DNA of 64,000 nt from JAPSGB01 sp963775185 (GTDB lineage: Bacteria > Myxococcota_A > Polyangia > Polyangiales > Polyangiaceae), in contig CAVZIE010000023.1 of the NCBI GenBank assembly GCA_963775185.1, positions 60,571 to 124,570 of the forward strand, given 5' to 3'. Both the position numbers and the translations under genes were made by a program. This document shows positions 37,520 through 47,896 of the stretch, in pieces. Numbering within the stretch: the stretch's first letter is position 1; each line of letters begins with the position of its first letter. A model generated the notes under the pieces. The model was not told the origin of the DNA, ran no database searches, and saw nothing but the letters and a program-made list of their open reading frames with translations.

Positions 37520-38128
37520 ATGTCGGACCGCAGGGCACACTGGGACGCCGCTTACCGCGACAAGGCGCCCACGACGCGGAGCTGGTTCTCGCCGCGGCCG
37601 GCGACGTCGCTCGAGCTGATCGACGCGGCGGGCGTCCTGCCGTCCGCGCGCGTCGTCGACGTCGGCGGCGGCACGTCGCGGCTCGTCGACGCGCTGCTCG
37701 CGCGCGGCTTCGAGCACCTGACCGTGCTCGACATCTCGGCGACCGCCCTCGCCGAGGCACGCGAGCGTGTGGGCGATCCGCGCGTCGTGTTCGTGGAGGC
37801 CGACATCGCGCGCGCTTTCGGCGGCGGGCCGTACGATCTCTGGCACGACCGCGCGGTCTTCCACTTCCTGACCGAGCCGGCCGACCGCGCCGGCTACGTC
37901 CGGAACCTGCGCGCCGCGCTGGTGCCGGGCGGTCACGCCGTGATCGCGACCTTCGCGCTGGACGGCCCTACGATGTGCAGCGGCTTGCCGGTGGTCCGCT
38001 ACGACCCGTCGTCCCTCGCGCGGGAGCTGGGCGAGGGCTTCGCGTTGGTCGAAGCCCGCAGCGAGGCCCATGTGACGCCGGCCGAGAAGACGCAGCAGTT
38101 CGTGTACTGCCTGTTCCGGCGCGTTTGA
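37520..38128 (+). CDS. Class I SAM-dependent methyltransferase
   Basis: 202 aa. N-terminal HWDAAYRDKAPTTRSWFSPRP is typical of a small group of type-11/type-12 methyltransferases annotated as class I SAM methyltransferases. The SAM-binding loop is VVDVGGGTSRLVDALL, followed by the acidic strand end LTVLDISATAL and motif IV region YDLWHDRAVFHFLT. The post-core PGGHAVIATFALDGPTMCSG is also standard. Cytoplasmic; substrate unknown. The next gene, a fatty acid desaturase, follows after 65 bp on the same strand. Confidence 0.85.
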   Translation: MSDRRAHWDAAYRDKAPTTRSWFSPRPATSLELIDAAGVLPSARVVDVGGGTSRLVDALLARGFEHLTVLDISATALAEARERVGDPRVVFVEADIARAFGGGPYDLWHDRAVFHFLTEPADRAGYVRNLRAALVPGGHAVIATFALDGPTMCSGLPVVRYDPSSLARELGEGFALVEARSEAHVTPAEKTQQFVYCLFRRV

Positions 38129-38193
38129 GGCACAAATTGCGTCGTTCGACGCCTTCGGGGTCGCGGCGACCTGTGCTACGGTGCCCGGCCCCT

Positions 38194-39219
38194 GTGTCGA
38201 ACAGTACCGCCGCTCCGTCGTTCGAAGAACCCGCCCCGAGCGCTGTCGATCGCTGGATGGTCGGCTTGCTGAACGACCCGCGCGATCTGCCGTTCGTGTG
38301 GCTGTCCGTCGGTTGCGCGCTGCTGGCGGTTGGTGGCGTCGCCTTGTTCTTCAGCGGGCGATGGTTCTGGTGGCTCGCGCCGCCGTACCTGGCGATCTGG
38401 GGGCTCGGCTTCCTCGATCGCTTCATCCTGATGCTGCACTGCACGTCGCATCGGCCGCTGTACAAGCCACGCCTCCGCCGGATGAACCTGGTGATCCCGT
38501 GGCTGCTTGGCCCGTTCTTCGGCCAGACGCCGGAGAGCTACTTCGCGCACCACATGGGGATGCACCACCCCGAGAACAACCTCGAGGACGACCTCAGCTC
38601 GACGATCGCGTACCGGCGCGACAGCGTGCTGCATTGGCTCGGCTACTTCGGGCGCTTCATCCTGCTCGGCTTGCCGGATCTCGCGCGCTACCACGTGCGA
38701 AAGCACAACTCCAAGCTGCTGCGGCGCCTGGTCGTCGGCGAGCTCTCGTTCTGGGGCGTCGTCCTCGTGCTCATGTGGTTCAAGCCGGCGGCGACCCTGG
38801 TGGTGCTGGTGGGACCGGTGCTGTTCGTCCGGATGTTGATGATGATGGGCAACTGGGGCCAGCACGCGTTCGTCGACGCGAGCGACCCGGCCAACGCCTA
38901 CAAGAACAGCATCACCTGCATCAACACCCGCTACAACGAGCGCTGCTTCAACGACGGCTACCACATCCACCATCACGTCCGCGCGCGCTGCCACTGGAGC
39001 GAGTACCCCACGGAGTTCGTGGACAACGCCGCGGAGTACGGGCGCCAGGACGCCGTCGTGTTCGACGGCATCGACTTCTTCCAGGTGTGGCTGCTCTTGA
39101 TGCTCCGCCGCTGGAACACGCTGGCCCGCGCCTTCGTCGCCCTGCCCGGCGCGCCCGAGCGGAGCCACGACGAGATCATCCTGCTGCTCAAGTCGCGCGT
39201 CGCGCCGATCGCTCGCTGA
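38194..39219 (+). CDS. Membrane fatty acid desaturase
   Basis: 341 aa with GTG start. About four membrane segments (FVWLSVGCALLAVGGVALFF, WWLAPPYLAIWGLGFLD, VVLVLMWFKPAATLVVLVG). The three histidine boxes that bind the di-iron centre are HCTSH (82-86), HHMGMHH (119-125) and HIHHH (257-261). These enzymes insert double bonds in acyl chains of membrane lipids using O2. Position and substrate specificity are not predictable here. A TACGGT lies 11 nt upstream of the GTG and may be part of the promoter. The C-terminal third is soluble and ends in a basic helix. Confidence 0.88.
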   Translation: MSNSTAAPSFEEPAPSAVDRWMVGLLNDPRDLPFVWLSVGCALLAVGGVALFFSGRWFWWLAPPYLAIWGLGFLDRFILMLHCTSHRPLYKPRLRRMNLVIPWLLGPFFGQTPESYFAHHMGMHHPENNLEDDLSSTIAYRRDSVLHWLGYFGRFILLGLPDLARYHVRKHNSKLLRRLVVGELSFWGVVLVLMWFKPAATLVVLVGPVLFVRMLMMMGNWGQHAFVDASDPANAYKNSITCINTRYNERCFNDGYHIHHHVRARCHWSEYPTEFVDNAAEYGRQDAVVFDGIDFFQVWLLLMLRRWNTLARAFVALPGAPERSHDEIILLLKSRVAPIAR

Positions 39220-39294
39220 CGGCCCACGCCTTGCAACGGCGTGGCGGACATGCGCTCCGCCAACACGTTCCCGCCGGGTATATCCGCACGAGGT

Positions 39295-39885
39295 GTGCGC
39301 GGGTTGCGTCGGTGTGGACGCGCGACCCGCATGTGTGCGCTTTCGGCGACGCTTGTCGTTGCCAGCGGTTGCTACAGCAGCGCGCGGATCCAGCCGCAGG
39401 ACGTGCCCATCCTCGCCACCTCCTGGCCAGGGCCCGACAAGGTGGTGGTGAGGCGCGAGGACGGCGAGCGCGTCGAAGTGCGCCGATCCAGGCTCAAGCA
39501 CGTGAGCGTCGTCGAGTGGCGGGGCGGCGAGGACGAGCTGACCCGCCCGTTCGCGGTGACGCTCTGGGGAGGGAACCTGTATCTCGACGACGAGGATGGC
39601 CGCCGCCCGCGCGTGGTCCCGCTCGACTCGGTATCGTCCGTAACCGTGTCACAGAAGGATCCGGTGCGGGGGCTCGTCGTCACCGGAGTGACGCTGGCGG
39701 CTGCAATTCCGGGTGCTGCGCTCGGCGCGGTGGCCGCCCGCGAGCACTGTCCGCCGGACAGCTATTCCGACGGATGCGGCGTCGCGACGGGGCAGGGCGC
39801 GCTGCTCGGCGCGGCGATCACGGGTGGCATCGCGCTGGCGATCAGCCTGGCGTTGACCGGCGACTTGCCGAGCTACGCGCCGTGA
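39295..39885 (+). CDS. Lipoprotein with C-terminal membrane helices
   Basis: About 196 aa from the GTG chosen because it gives a basic N-terminus (VRGLRRCGRATRMC) before ALSATLVVASGC, a lipobox ending SGC. An ATG at 39241 would add 18 residues. The mature part has a beta domain (DKVVVRREDGERVEVRRSRL, VPLDSVSSVTVSQ) followed by two Gly/Ala-rich hydrophobic segments (GLVVTGVTLAAAIPGAALGA, GALLGAAITGGIALAISLAL). No family recognised. A TATATC 10 nt upstream may be a -10. It overlaps the convergent proS by 13 bp. Confidence 0.6.
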   Translation: MRGLRRCGRATRMCALSATLVVASGCYSSARIQPQDVPILATSWPGPDKVVVRREDGERVEVRRSRLKHVSVVEWRGGEDELTRPFAVTLWGGNLYLDDEDGRRPRVVPLDSVSSVTVSQKDPVRGLVVTGVTLAAAIPGAALGAVAAREHCPPDSYSDGCGVATGQGALLGAAITGGIALAISLALTGDLPSYAP

Positions 39886-41582
39886 ACCCGCGCCACGATC
39901 GTCGCGGTCGCGTCGCCGAGCGGGATCAGCTCGGCCTTCTTCGGATCGCGCTCGCTACGCGCCTTCAGCTCCACGCCGCCGTTGCCCAGCGACTTGGCGC
40001 CGACGGTGACCCGGAGCGGGATGCCGATCAGGTCGGCGTCCTTGAACTTGACGCCCGGGCGACCTTCGCGGTCGTCGATCAGCACCTCGATGCCCGCCGC
40101 TTCCAGCTCGCGCTCGAGCTTCGCGACGGCCTCGATCACCTCCGGCTCGGCGCCGAGCTGGGTGACGTGAACCTGGTACGGCGCGAGGCTCATCGGCCAC
40201 AGGATGCCGTCCTTGTCGTTGAATTGCTCGACGGCCGTCGCGATCAGCCGCGACACGCCGATGCCGTAGCAGCCCATCACCAGCGGCCTGCTCTCGCCGG
40301 CGTCGTCGAGGAAGTTCGCGCCCATCTTCGCGCTGTAGTGCGTCCCGAGCAGGAAGATGTGTCCGGCCTCGATGCCGCGGTAGAGCCCCAGGGACGCGCC
40401 GCACATCGGGCACAGGTCGCCGTCCTTGACGCTGCGGATCTCCGCCGTCTCGCCCGTGAAATCGCGCCCCGGCTGCACGTGCTTCAGGTGGAAGCCGCTC
40501 TCGTTCGCGCCGGTGATGGCGTCCACCACGCTGGCCGCGTCGCGGTCGACGATCAGCCGGCCCTTGAAGCCCGCCGGCCCGGCGAAGCCCACCGCGGCGC
40601 CGGTCGCCTTCTTCACGTCCTCCGGCCCGGCAAGGAACACCTCGCTCACGCCCAGCGCCTTGGCGAGCTTGATCTCGTTCACCTCGTGATCGCCGCGTAC
40701 GACGGCCATCACGACCTTCTCGTCGGCGATGTAGAGCAGGCTCTTCAGGAACTTGTCGGGCGCCGCGTCCATGAAGGCGCTCACTTCCTCGATCGTGCGC
40801 TGCTTCGGCGTGCTCACCTTCTCCATCGCCGGCGTCTTCGACGGGTCGCCGCGCTGCGGGAACGCCGGCGACGTCGCGACCTCGAGGTTTGCCGCGTACT
40901 CGCACTGGTTGCACGCGGCGATGATGTCCTCGCCGCTCTGCACCAGCACCTGGAACTCCGCGCTCTGCGATCCGCCCATGGCGCCCGAGTCCGCCGCGAC
41001 CATGCGGTAGTTCAAGCCCATGCGATCGAACACCGCGCGGTACGCGAGGCGCATCTTCTCGTAGCTCTGGAGTCCCGCCTGCTCGCTCGTGTCGAAGGAG
41101 TAGGCGTCCTTCATGGTGAACTCGCGACAGCGCAGCAGCCCCGCGCGCGGCCGCGGCTCGTCGCGGAACTTGGTCTGGACCTGGTACAGGTTCTTCGGCA
41201 AGTCGCGGTAGCTCTTGACCTCGTGGCGAGCGAGATCGGTGATGATCTCCTCGTGCGTCGGCCCCAGGTGGTAGTCGCCGCCCTTGCGATCCTTCAGTCG
41301 GAAGAGCGTGTCGCCGAAGCTGTCCCAGCGCCCCGACTCGCGGAAGTAGTCCGCCGGCAAGAGCGCCGGGAGCAGCACCTCCTGCGCGCCCGCGCGATCC
41401 ATCTCCTCGCGGACGATGCGCTCCACCTTGCGCAGCACGCGCACGCCAAGCGGCAAGAAGCTGTAGATCCCCGCGCCGACCCGGCGGATGTAGCCGGCCC
41501 GGGAGAGCAGTACGTGACTGACGCTCGTCGCATCCGACGGCGCTTCCTTCAGCGTGGGCAAGAGCGCATTCGCGTAACGCAT
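39873..41582 (-). CDS. proS: Proline--tRNA ligase
   Basis: 569 aa, the bacterial-type ProRS with an editing INS domain. Class II motif 1 (RKVERIVREEMDRAGAQEVL), the TxE loop in GPTHEEIITDLARHEVKSYR, motif 2 FRDEPRPRAGLLRCREFTMK and the DAYSF that follows are intact. The INS insertion runs ~220-400. Motif 3 is GCYGIGVSRLIATAVEQ, and the C-terminal anticodon-binding domain includes QVHVTQLG and VLIDDREGRPGVKFKDADLI. It charges tRNA-Pro. A TAGGAGG ribosome site precedes the ATG. Essential housekeeping gene, apparently monocistronic. Confidence 0.97.
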   Translation of the reverse strand: MRYANALLPTLKEAPSDATSVSHVLLSRAGYIRRVGAGIYSFLPLGVRVLRKVERIVREEMDRAGAQEVLLPALLPADYFRESGRWDSFGDTLFRLKDRKGGDYHLGPTHEEIITDLARHEVKSYRDLPKNLYQVQTKFRDEPRPRAGLLRCREFTMKDAYSFDTSEQAGLQSYEKMRLAYRAVFDRMGLNYRMVAADSGAMGGSQSAEFQVLVQSGEDIIAACNQCEYAANLEVATSPAFPQRGDPSKTPAMEKVSTPKQRTIEEVSAFMDAAPDKFLKSLLYIADEKVVMAVVRGDHEVNEIKLAKALGVSEVFLAGPEDVKKATGAAVGFAGPAGFKGRLIVDRDAASVVDAITGANESGFHLKHVQPGRDFTGETAEIRSVKDGDLCPMCGASLGLYRGIEAGHIFLLGTHYSAKMGANFLDDAGESRPLVMGCYGIGVSRLIATAVEQFNDKDGILWPMSLAPYQVHVTQLGAEPEVIEAVAKLERELEAAGIEVLIDDREGRPGVKFKDADLIGIPLRVTVGAKSLGNGGVELKARSERDPKKAELIPLGDATATIVARVHGA

Positions 41583-41620
41583 GGCTCGCGCCTCCTACCA
41601 CGAAACCGCCGTCGTTTCCC

Positions 41621-41650
41621 GGGGATGCCGGTCCGGCGCGGAATCCCGGG
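41621..41650 (+). repeat. Palindromic element, best full-length copy
   Basis: GGGGATGCCGGTCCGGCGCG followed by GAATCCCGGG. The outer GGGAT/ATCCC and inner CCGG/CCGG arms are both complete, so this copy defines the consensus. Confidence 0.65.
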
Positions 41651-41973
41651 GCGCTAGCGCGAGCCCCGCCTCGCTGAAACGAATCGACTACGGGCAGTCG
41701 AGGCCGACGCCGGTGTAGATCATTGTCGCGCTGGGCCTCGGCGGGGAGCGTCGAATGCCCAGCGGTTCAGCGGGCAGCCTACGGTCGAGCAGAACGCCGC
41801 GAGCGCTCCGCGCATGTCCGCTCGATGCAGCCGCCGTCGCGACACGGGCCGCCGAAGCCCGCGCCGGGACACGCGTCGACTGCGCCGTCGCCCTCGAGCC
41901 CTCCAGTGCCCGCGTTGCAGGCGGCCGGTGCGAGTGAGCTCTTGTCACCGGTCCGCGTCCGCCAGCGGGCCGC

Positions 41974-42000
41974 GGGGTTCCGCGCCGGACCGGCAAATCC
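41974..42000 (-). repeat. Palindromic element, reverse copy
   Basis: GGGGTTCCGCGCCGGACCGG then CAAATCC; the partner of 41621-41650, right at the upstream edge of the reductase promoter region. Confidence 0.6.
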
Positions 42001-42031
42001 ACACAAGAATAGTCGGGATTAATGCTGAAAA

Positions 42032-42062
42032 TTGTCCAATCTAAACCGATGGTTGGTAGCTT
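42032..42062 (+). promoter_or_regulatory. Possible promoter of the sulfite/nitrite reductase operon
   Basis: TTGTCC (42032-42037) and TAGCTT (42057-42062) with a 19-bp spacer in an unusually AT-rich 80-bp stretch. Confidence 0.35.
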
Positions 42063-42080
42063 GTTTTCAAATCCCTACTT

Positions 42081-44371
<2,291 letters not shown>

Positions 44372-44375
<4 letters not shown>

Positions 44376-44911
44376 ACGCGCACAAGCTGAAGCTCAAGCT
44401 GTACGCCGACGGCGACGTCGATCTGGACCAGATCGTCCGGGTCTTCCACGGCTGGATCCGCGACCAGAAGCTGGACGAGCTGTTGATCGACGTCGCGGAC
44501 TACCAACACGTGCAGGGCGGCCCGGGCATCGCGCTTATTGGCCACGCATCGGACTACTTTCTCGATCTGGGCGAAGGCCGCCCGGGGCTCGTCTACAGCC
44601 GCAAGCGCGACGCGCCCGACGACGTGCTCGGCGACGCGCTCGGGCGGCTGCTCGCCGCCGCGGCGTTGCTCGAGGCCGAGGGCATCCACTTTCGCACCGA
44701 CGAGATCTTGCTGCGCGTGAACGATCGCCTCGCTGTCGACGACTTCGACTCGGTCCGCGCGGCGCTCGCCGCGCTCCTGCCGCGCATCGTGGAAGCGTTC
44801 GAGATCGAAGCGGACGGCACGCCGAAGCAGCTGTTGTCCGCGCGCGTGCGCGCGCCCGGCGCCGGAAGCATCGCGACGCTGAGGCAGCGACTCGCGACCT
44901 TGCCGAACTGA
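44372..44911 (+). CDS. Conserved partner of the siroheme reductase, unknown function
   Basis: 179 aa starting MNAHKLKLKLYADGDVDLDQ, with the ATG overlapping the TGA of the reductase gene. It has two alpha/beta segments: IVRVFHGWIRDQKLDELLID then VADYQHVQGGPGIALIGHAS, and FRTDEILLRVNDRLAVDDFD. A GPGIALIGH loop looks like a ligand-binding turn. No Cys cluster, no transmembrane segment, so not an iron-sulfur electron donor. Tight coupling suggests it works with or matures the reductase, perhaps as a small accessory or sensor protein; this is inference from position only. Confidence 0.65.
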
Positions 44912-46723
44912 TCAACTTTCCTTGAGTCGCAACGTCCGGGGCGCGTACACCAGCGCGGCGCCGTAGCACACGCAGGCGATCGCGAGCGTGACGGCCGTGC
45001 CGTTCCTGAGATCCTCGGCCGCCAGCTTGACGCCGCCCAGAGCGAGCAGCGGATACACCAGCACGCGGGCTTCGCGGAAACGCTCGGCACGCGCGAGCAG
45101 GCCGAGCGCCAGCGCGGAGCCCACGATCACGACGGTCCGCGATGCCGCGAGCCACGCGGCGTCGCTCGCAGCATCGCCGTCGGCGACGAGCGGGTGCAGG
45201 ACCATCGCCAAGAGCACGCCGCCGAGTCCGGCGACCACGACGACCAGCGTCAGCACCTTGGCCAGGCGCGCCGCGAGCACGCGCCGGAGCGCGTCGCTCT
45301 CCAGCGGCGCGACGTACAGGAACGCGCCGACGGCGATAGCGAGGTACGCCTGCATCGTCAGCGGCGGCCACGCGCCGTGGGCGTCCGCCGCGAACGCGTA
45401 GCCGACGGCGAGGGCGAGCCCCGAGGCGATCGCCGCGCACACGGCGAAGCACGCGCCGTGCAGCGGCAGTGTGGCGTGCCGATCGCGAGCGCCCAGGACG
45501 GTCAGGAGCACGGCGATGGCCATCCACGGATAGGCCGGATCGTGGAGCAGCACCCAGCTGCCGACCAGCACACCGACCAGCGCGTAGCTGGTGTTGAACC
45601 ACGACTCCGCGGCGTCAGCCTTGCGGCGGACGAAGAGGAAGTAGGCCGCGGCGAACGCCGCGCTGCCGATAAGCAGGCTGGTCCACCCGAGCGCGTGACT
45701 GACGGCGGGAACGCGGAGCGAGGCGATCACGGCGCCGACGTAGCCGATCAGGAGCACCGCGCTCGCCTGGATCCGCTCGAAGGTGGACAGCGTGCGGTGC
45801 AGGACCAGCGAGCGGACCGAGTACAGCCCCATGTAGCCCAGGAACAGCGACAGCTGCGCGAAAGTGCCGAGCAGCGCGTAGCTGTCGCCGCGCAGCAGGA
45901 TGATCGGCGTGTACAAGCCCAGGATCACGACGTCGACGGCGGCCGCGACGGCGATGCGTAGCGGGACCCAGTGGCGGTCCGCGGCGATCCAGTCCGTCGC
46001 GACGCCGGCGCCGACCACGACCAGCATCAGCACGGGCCAGGCCTGCGTCTCCACGACCGCTCCGATCGCGGACAGGATCGTCATCCACGACACCACCCAG
46101 CCGAGCGCGCGCAAGCGGCCCCGCCACGCCACGAACGAGCCGGTGCCGGCGGCGACCGCCAGGCCGAGCGCGCCCTGGGCCGGCGACAGCAGGTGGAAGC
46201 GCGTCGTCGTCTCGACCACCAGCGGAAAGGCGATCAGCGCGAACGCGACGCCGTACGCCGTGCGGTCGAGCGTCGCGTGCTTCGCGGTCGTGGCGCGATA
46301 GGCCAGGAGTAGCCACACGTGCGCGTAGACGAACGCCGTCGCGGCGCCGAGCCCCGCGGGCAGGATGCCCGCTTCGGTCAACGCCCGGAGCAGATACGCG
46401 CCGCCCAGGATCAGGAACGTGCGCCCGACGATCGTCGCCCACACGCCGACGGACTCGTTCTGCGGTTGCTCGACGGGACGCGCTCCCGAGGGACGGGACG
46501 GCACGACGCGCGCTGCGGGTGCTCGCCCAGACTCTCGCCTCTCCAGGCGCGAGAGCCGCTCGGTGACTCCCGCCAACGTCTCGACCAGCTCGTCGACGCG
46601 CGCCTCGAGCGCCTCGACCCGATCGGCGGGCCCGCTCGGCGGACGTTCGCCGTCGACGATCGAGTCGTCGTCTCGGCGTGCTCCGGTGGAGCTCTCGCGG
46701 AGATCCCTTCGCGCGGCGCTCAT
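44912..46723 (-). CDS. Multi-pass membrane protein (DUF2339-like) with N-terminal coiled coil
   Basis: 603 aa. A charged N-terminus contains a short coiled coil (RVEALEARVDELVETLAGVT) and a Pro/Arg linker, then about 14 hydrophobic segments such as FLILGGAYLLRALTEAGILP, FALIAFPLVVETTT and VVILGLYTPIILLRGDS. This layout, coiled coil, ESVGVWATIVGR and then many helices, resembles the DUF2339 family of inner-membrane proteins, whose function is unknown. It is convergent with the reductase operon with no spacer between stop codons. The ATG is preceded by no strong ribosome site. Confidence 0.6.
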   Translation of the reverse strand: MSAARRDLRESSTGARRDDDSIVDGERPPSGPADRVEALEARVDELVETLAGVTERLSRLERRESGRAPAARVVPSRPSGARPVEQPQNESVGVWATIVGRTFLILGGAYLLRALTEAGILPAGLGAATAFVYAHVWLLLAYRATTAKHATLDRTAYGVAFALIAFPLVVETTTRFHLLSPAQGALGLAVAAGTGSFVAWRGRLRALGWVVSWMTILSAIGAVVETQAWPVLMLVVVGAGVATDWIAADRHWVPLRIAVAAAVDVVILGLYTPIILLRGDSYALLGTFAQLSLFLGYMGLYSVRSLVLHRTLSTFERIQASAVLLIGYVGAVIASLRVPAVSHALGWTSLLIGSAAFAAAYFLFVRRKADAAESWFNTSYALVGVLVGSWVLLHDPAYPWMAIAVLLTVLGARDRHATLPLHGACFAVCAAIASGLALAVGYAFAADAHGAWPPLTMQAYLAIAVGAFLYVAPLESDALRRVLAARLAKVLTLVVVVAGLGGVLLAMVLHPLVADGDAASDAAWLAASRTVVIVGSALALGLLARAERFREARVLVYPLLALGGVKLAAEDLRNGTAVTLAIACVCYGAALVYAPRTLRLKES

Positions 46724-46906
46724 CGCACCTCGAGGCCCCTTGGCGCTCGACCCCAGGCAAGGAGTCGTGACGCTGGGCGTGATGCAACGGATGCGCCAGC
46801 GAAAACGCGCAATGGACGCCGGCGATCAGCGCCTGTTCGCGAAATCCGTTCGCTTCTTGATCCAGGTCAGGCAGACCGTTCGCGATTGTGCGATCGTGCT
46901 TGCGCG

Positions 46907-47896
46907 CTACTTGAACAGACCCATGTCTTCTTGACGGCGTGTCAACTCGGCGATCTCGTCCGCGTAGTCGTCGATGGGCGTGTCGAACTCGATCGCGACC
47001 TCGAACTGCCAGACGTCACGCGGTCCCTGGCGCGGCTCGCACCGGATCACGATGCCGCTCGCCGGCCGCGGCTTGTCGTCGTCCCCGGACAGGTAGAGCG
47101 ACAGATGGACGACCTCGTCGACCGGCAGCTTGTTGCGCAAGAACAGTCGCGCTCCACCCGGGCTCACGTCGCGGATCAGGGCGAGATGTTGCATCTCGTC
47201 CTTCGACTCCACGTACGCCGGGATACAGCTGAAGTTGCGGGGATCGCGCCTGCGCTCGTCGCTCTTTTCGGTCATGGCGTTTTCAGCGCCGAGACTACCA
47301 GATCCGTCTGCCGGCGCGAGCGCCTGCAATACGAGCTTGTGCGCCGCCTCCGGAAGCTCCAGCCCCAGGGCCAGATCACGCGCCCGGGGCGACATCTTCT
47401 TCCAGGTCTTCCGCAGAATGCCGACGACCTTGTCCGGCTCGTGGCGGGTCGAGAAGTCCTCGAGCTCGTGCGACAGGAACGCGAGGCACAGCGCATCCTC
47501 CATGGTCTGGACCAGGGGGTCGCTGCGCAGCCCCTGCTTGGTGTTGATGCGCCGGACCTCGGCGATCACGTCCGCGTCGTAGCCGACGCGACCGAGGATG
47601 CGCGCTGCCTCGTCGGCGTGGAAGCGCCCGAGCGCCGTCCGCCACTGCAGGTAGCCGACCCGTCCCTCCGGGTAGTCGCCGCGCGGGATCGCCCAACGCT
47701 CGAGGTGCTGACAACGCGCGGCGAGCCTGAGCGGTTCCGGCGCGTCGGGCGCGAGCCGCTCGACCCAGGCCGACAGCCGCTCGGCGTCGACGACCTCGCG
47801 CGGCCGGGCCACGCCGTCGACGACGCGCTGGTTCGGGTCCTCGGCGTTGGCCGCGTCGAACGCCGCAATCGCCGCCTGCAGTCGCTCCTCGCTCAT
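46907..47896 (-). CDS. DUF4202 domain joined to a C-terminal PilZ domain
   Basis: 329 aa as one frame. Residues 1-~205 match DUF4202: LQAAIAAFDAANAEDPNQRV, LRLAARCQHLERWAIPRGDY, GYLQWRTALGRFHADEAARI, DALCLAFLSHELEDF, KTWKKMSPRARDLAL. From residue ~208 (MTEKSDERRRDPRNFSCIPA) a PilZ-type c-di-GMP-binding domain follows (RRRDPR, RDVSPGGARLFLRNKL). No stop separates them, so either a real fusion or two genes merged by a small indel: in the neighbouring frame a TGA overlaps the PilZ ATG as ATGA. It follows the kinase gene with an ATGA overlap. DUF4202 proteins have conserved His/Asp/Glu that suggest a metal site; their function is unknown. Confidence 0.75.
   Translation of the reverse strand: MSEERLQAAIAAFDAANAEDPNQRVVDGVARPREVVDAERLSAWVERLAPDAPEPLRLAARCQHLERWAIPRGDYPEGRVGYLQWRTALGRFHADEAARILGRVGYDADVIAEVRRINTKQGLRSDPLVQTMEDALCLAFLSHELEDFSTRHEPDKVVGILRKTWKKMSPRARDLALGLELPEAAHKLVLQALAPADGSGSLGAENAMTEKSDERRRDPRNFSCIPAYVESKDEMQHLALIRDVSPGGARLFLRNKLPVDEVVHLSLYLSGDDDKPRPASGIVIRCEPRQGPRDVWQFEVAIEFDTPIDDYADEIAELTRRQEDMGLFK

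Larger units (their letters stand above)
41583..42031. other. Intergenic region with an inward-facing element pair
   Basis: No intact gene. Palindromic elements lie at 41621-41650 (forward) and 41974-42000 (reverse). Between them the minus strand reads AVDACPGAGFGGPCRDGGCI then ERTCAERS, resembling the Cys-rich end of a lipoprotein but without start or consistent frame, so it may be a remnant. Confidence 0.4.

Noticed and set aside
38181..41657. 1158-codon plus-strand frame over proS and the desaturase
   Set aside because: Shadow of proS (antisense) and the desaturase (wrong frame); no homologous motifs.
41688..42006. Small minus-strand Cys-containing frame
   Set aside because: Although AVDACPGAGFGGPCRDGGC looks like a Cys module, there is no start, no signal peptide and the frame is broken; kept only as a possible remnant.
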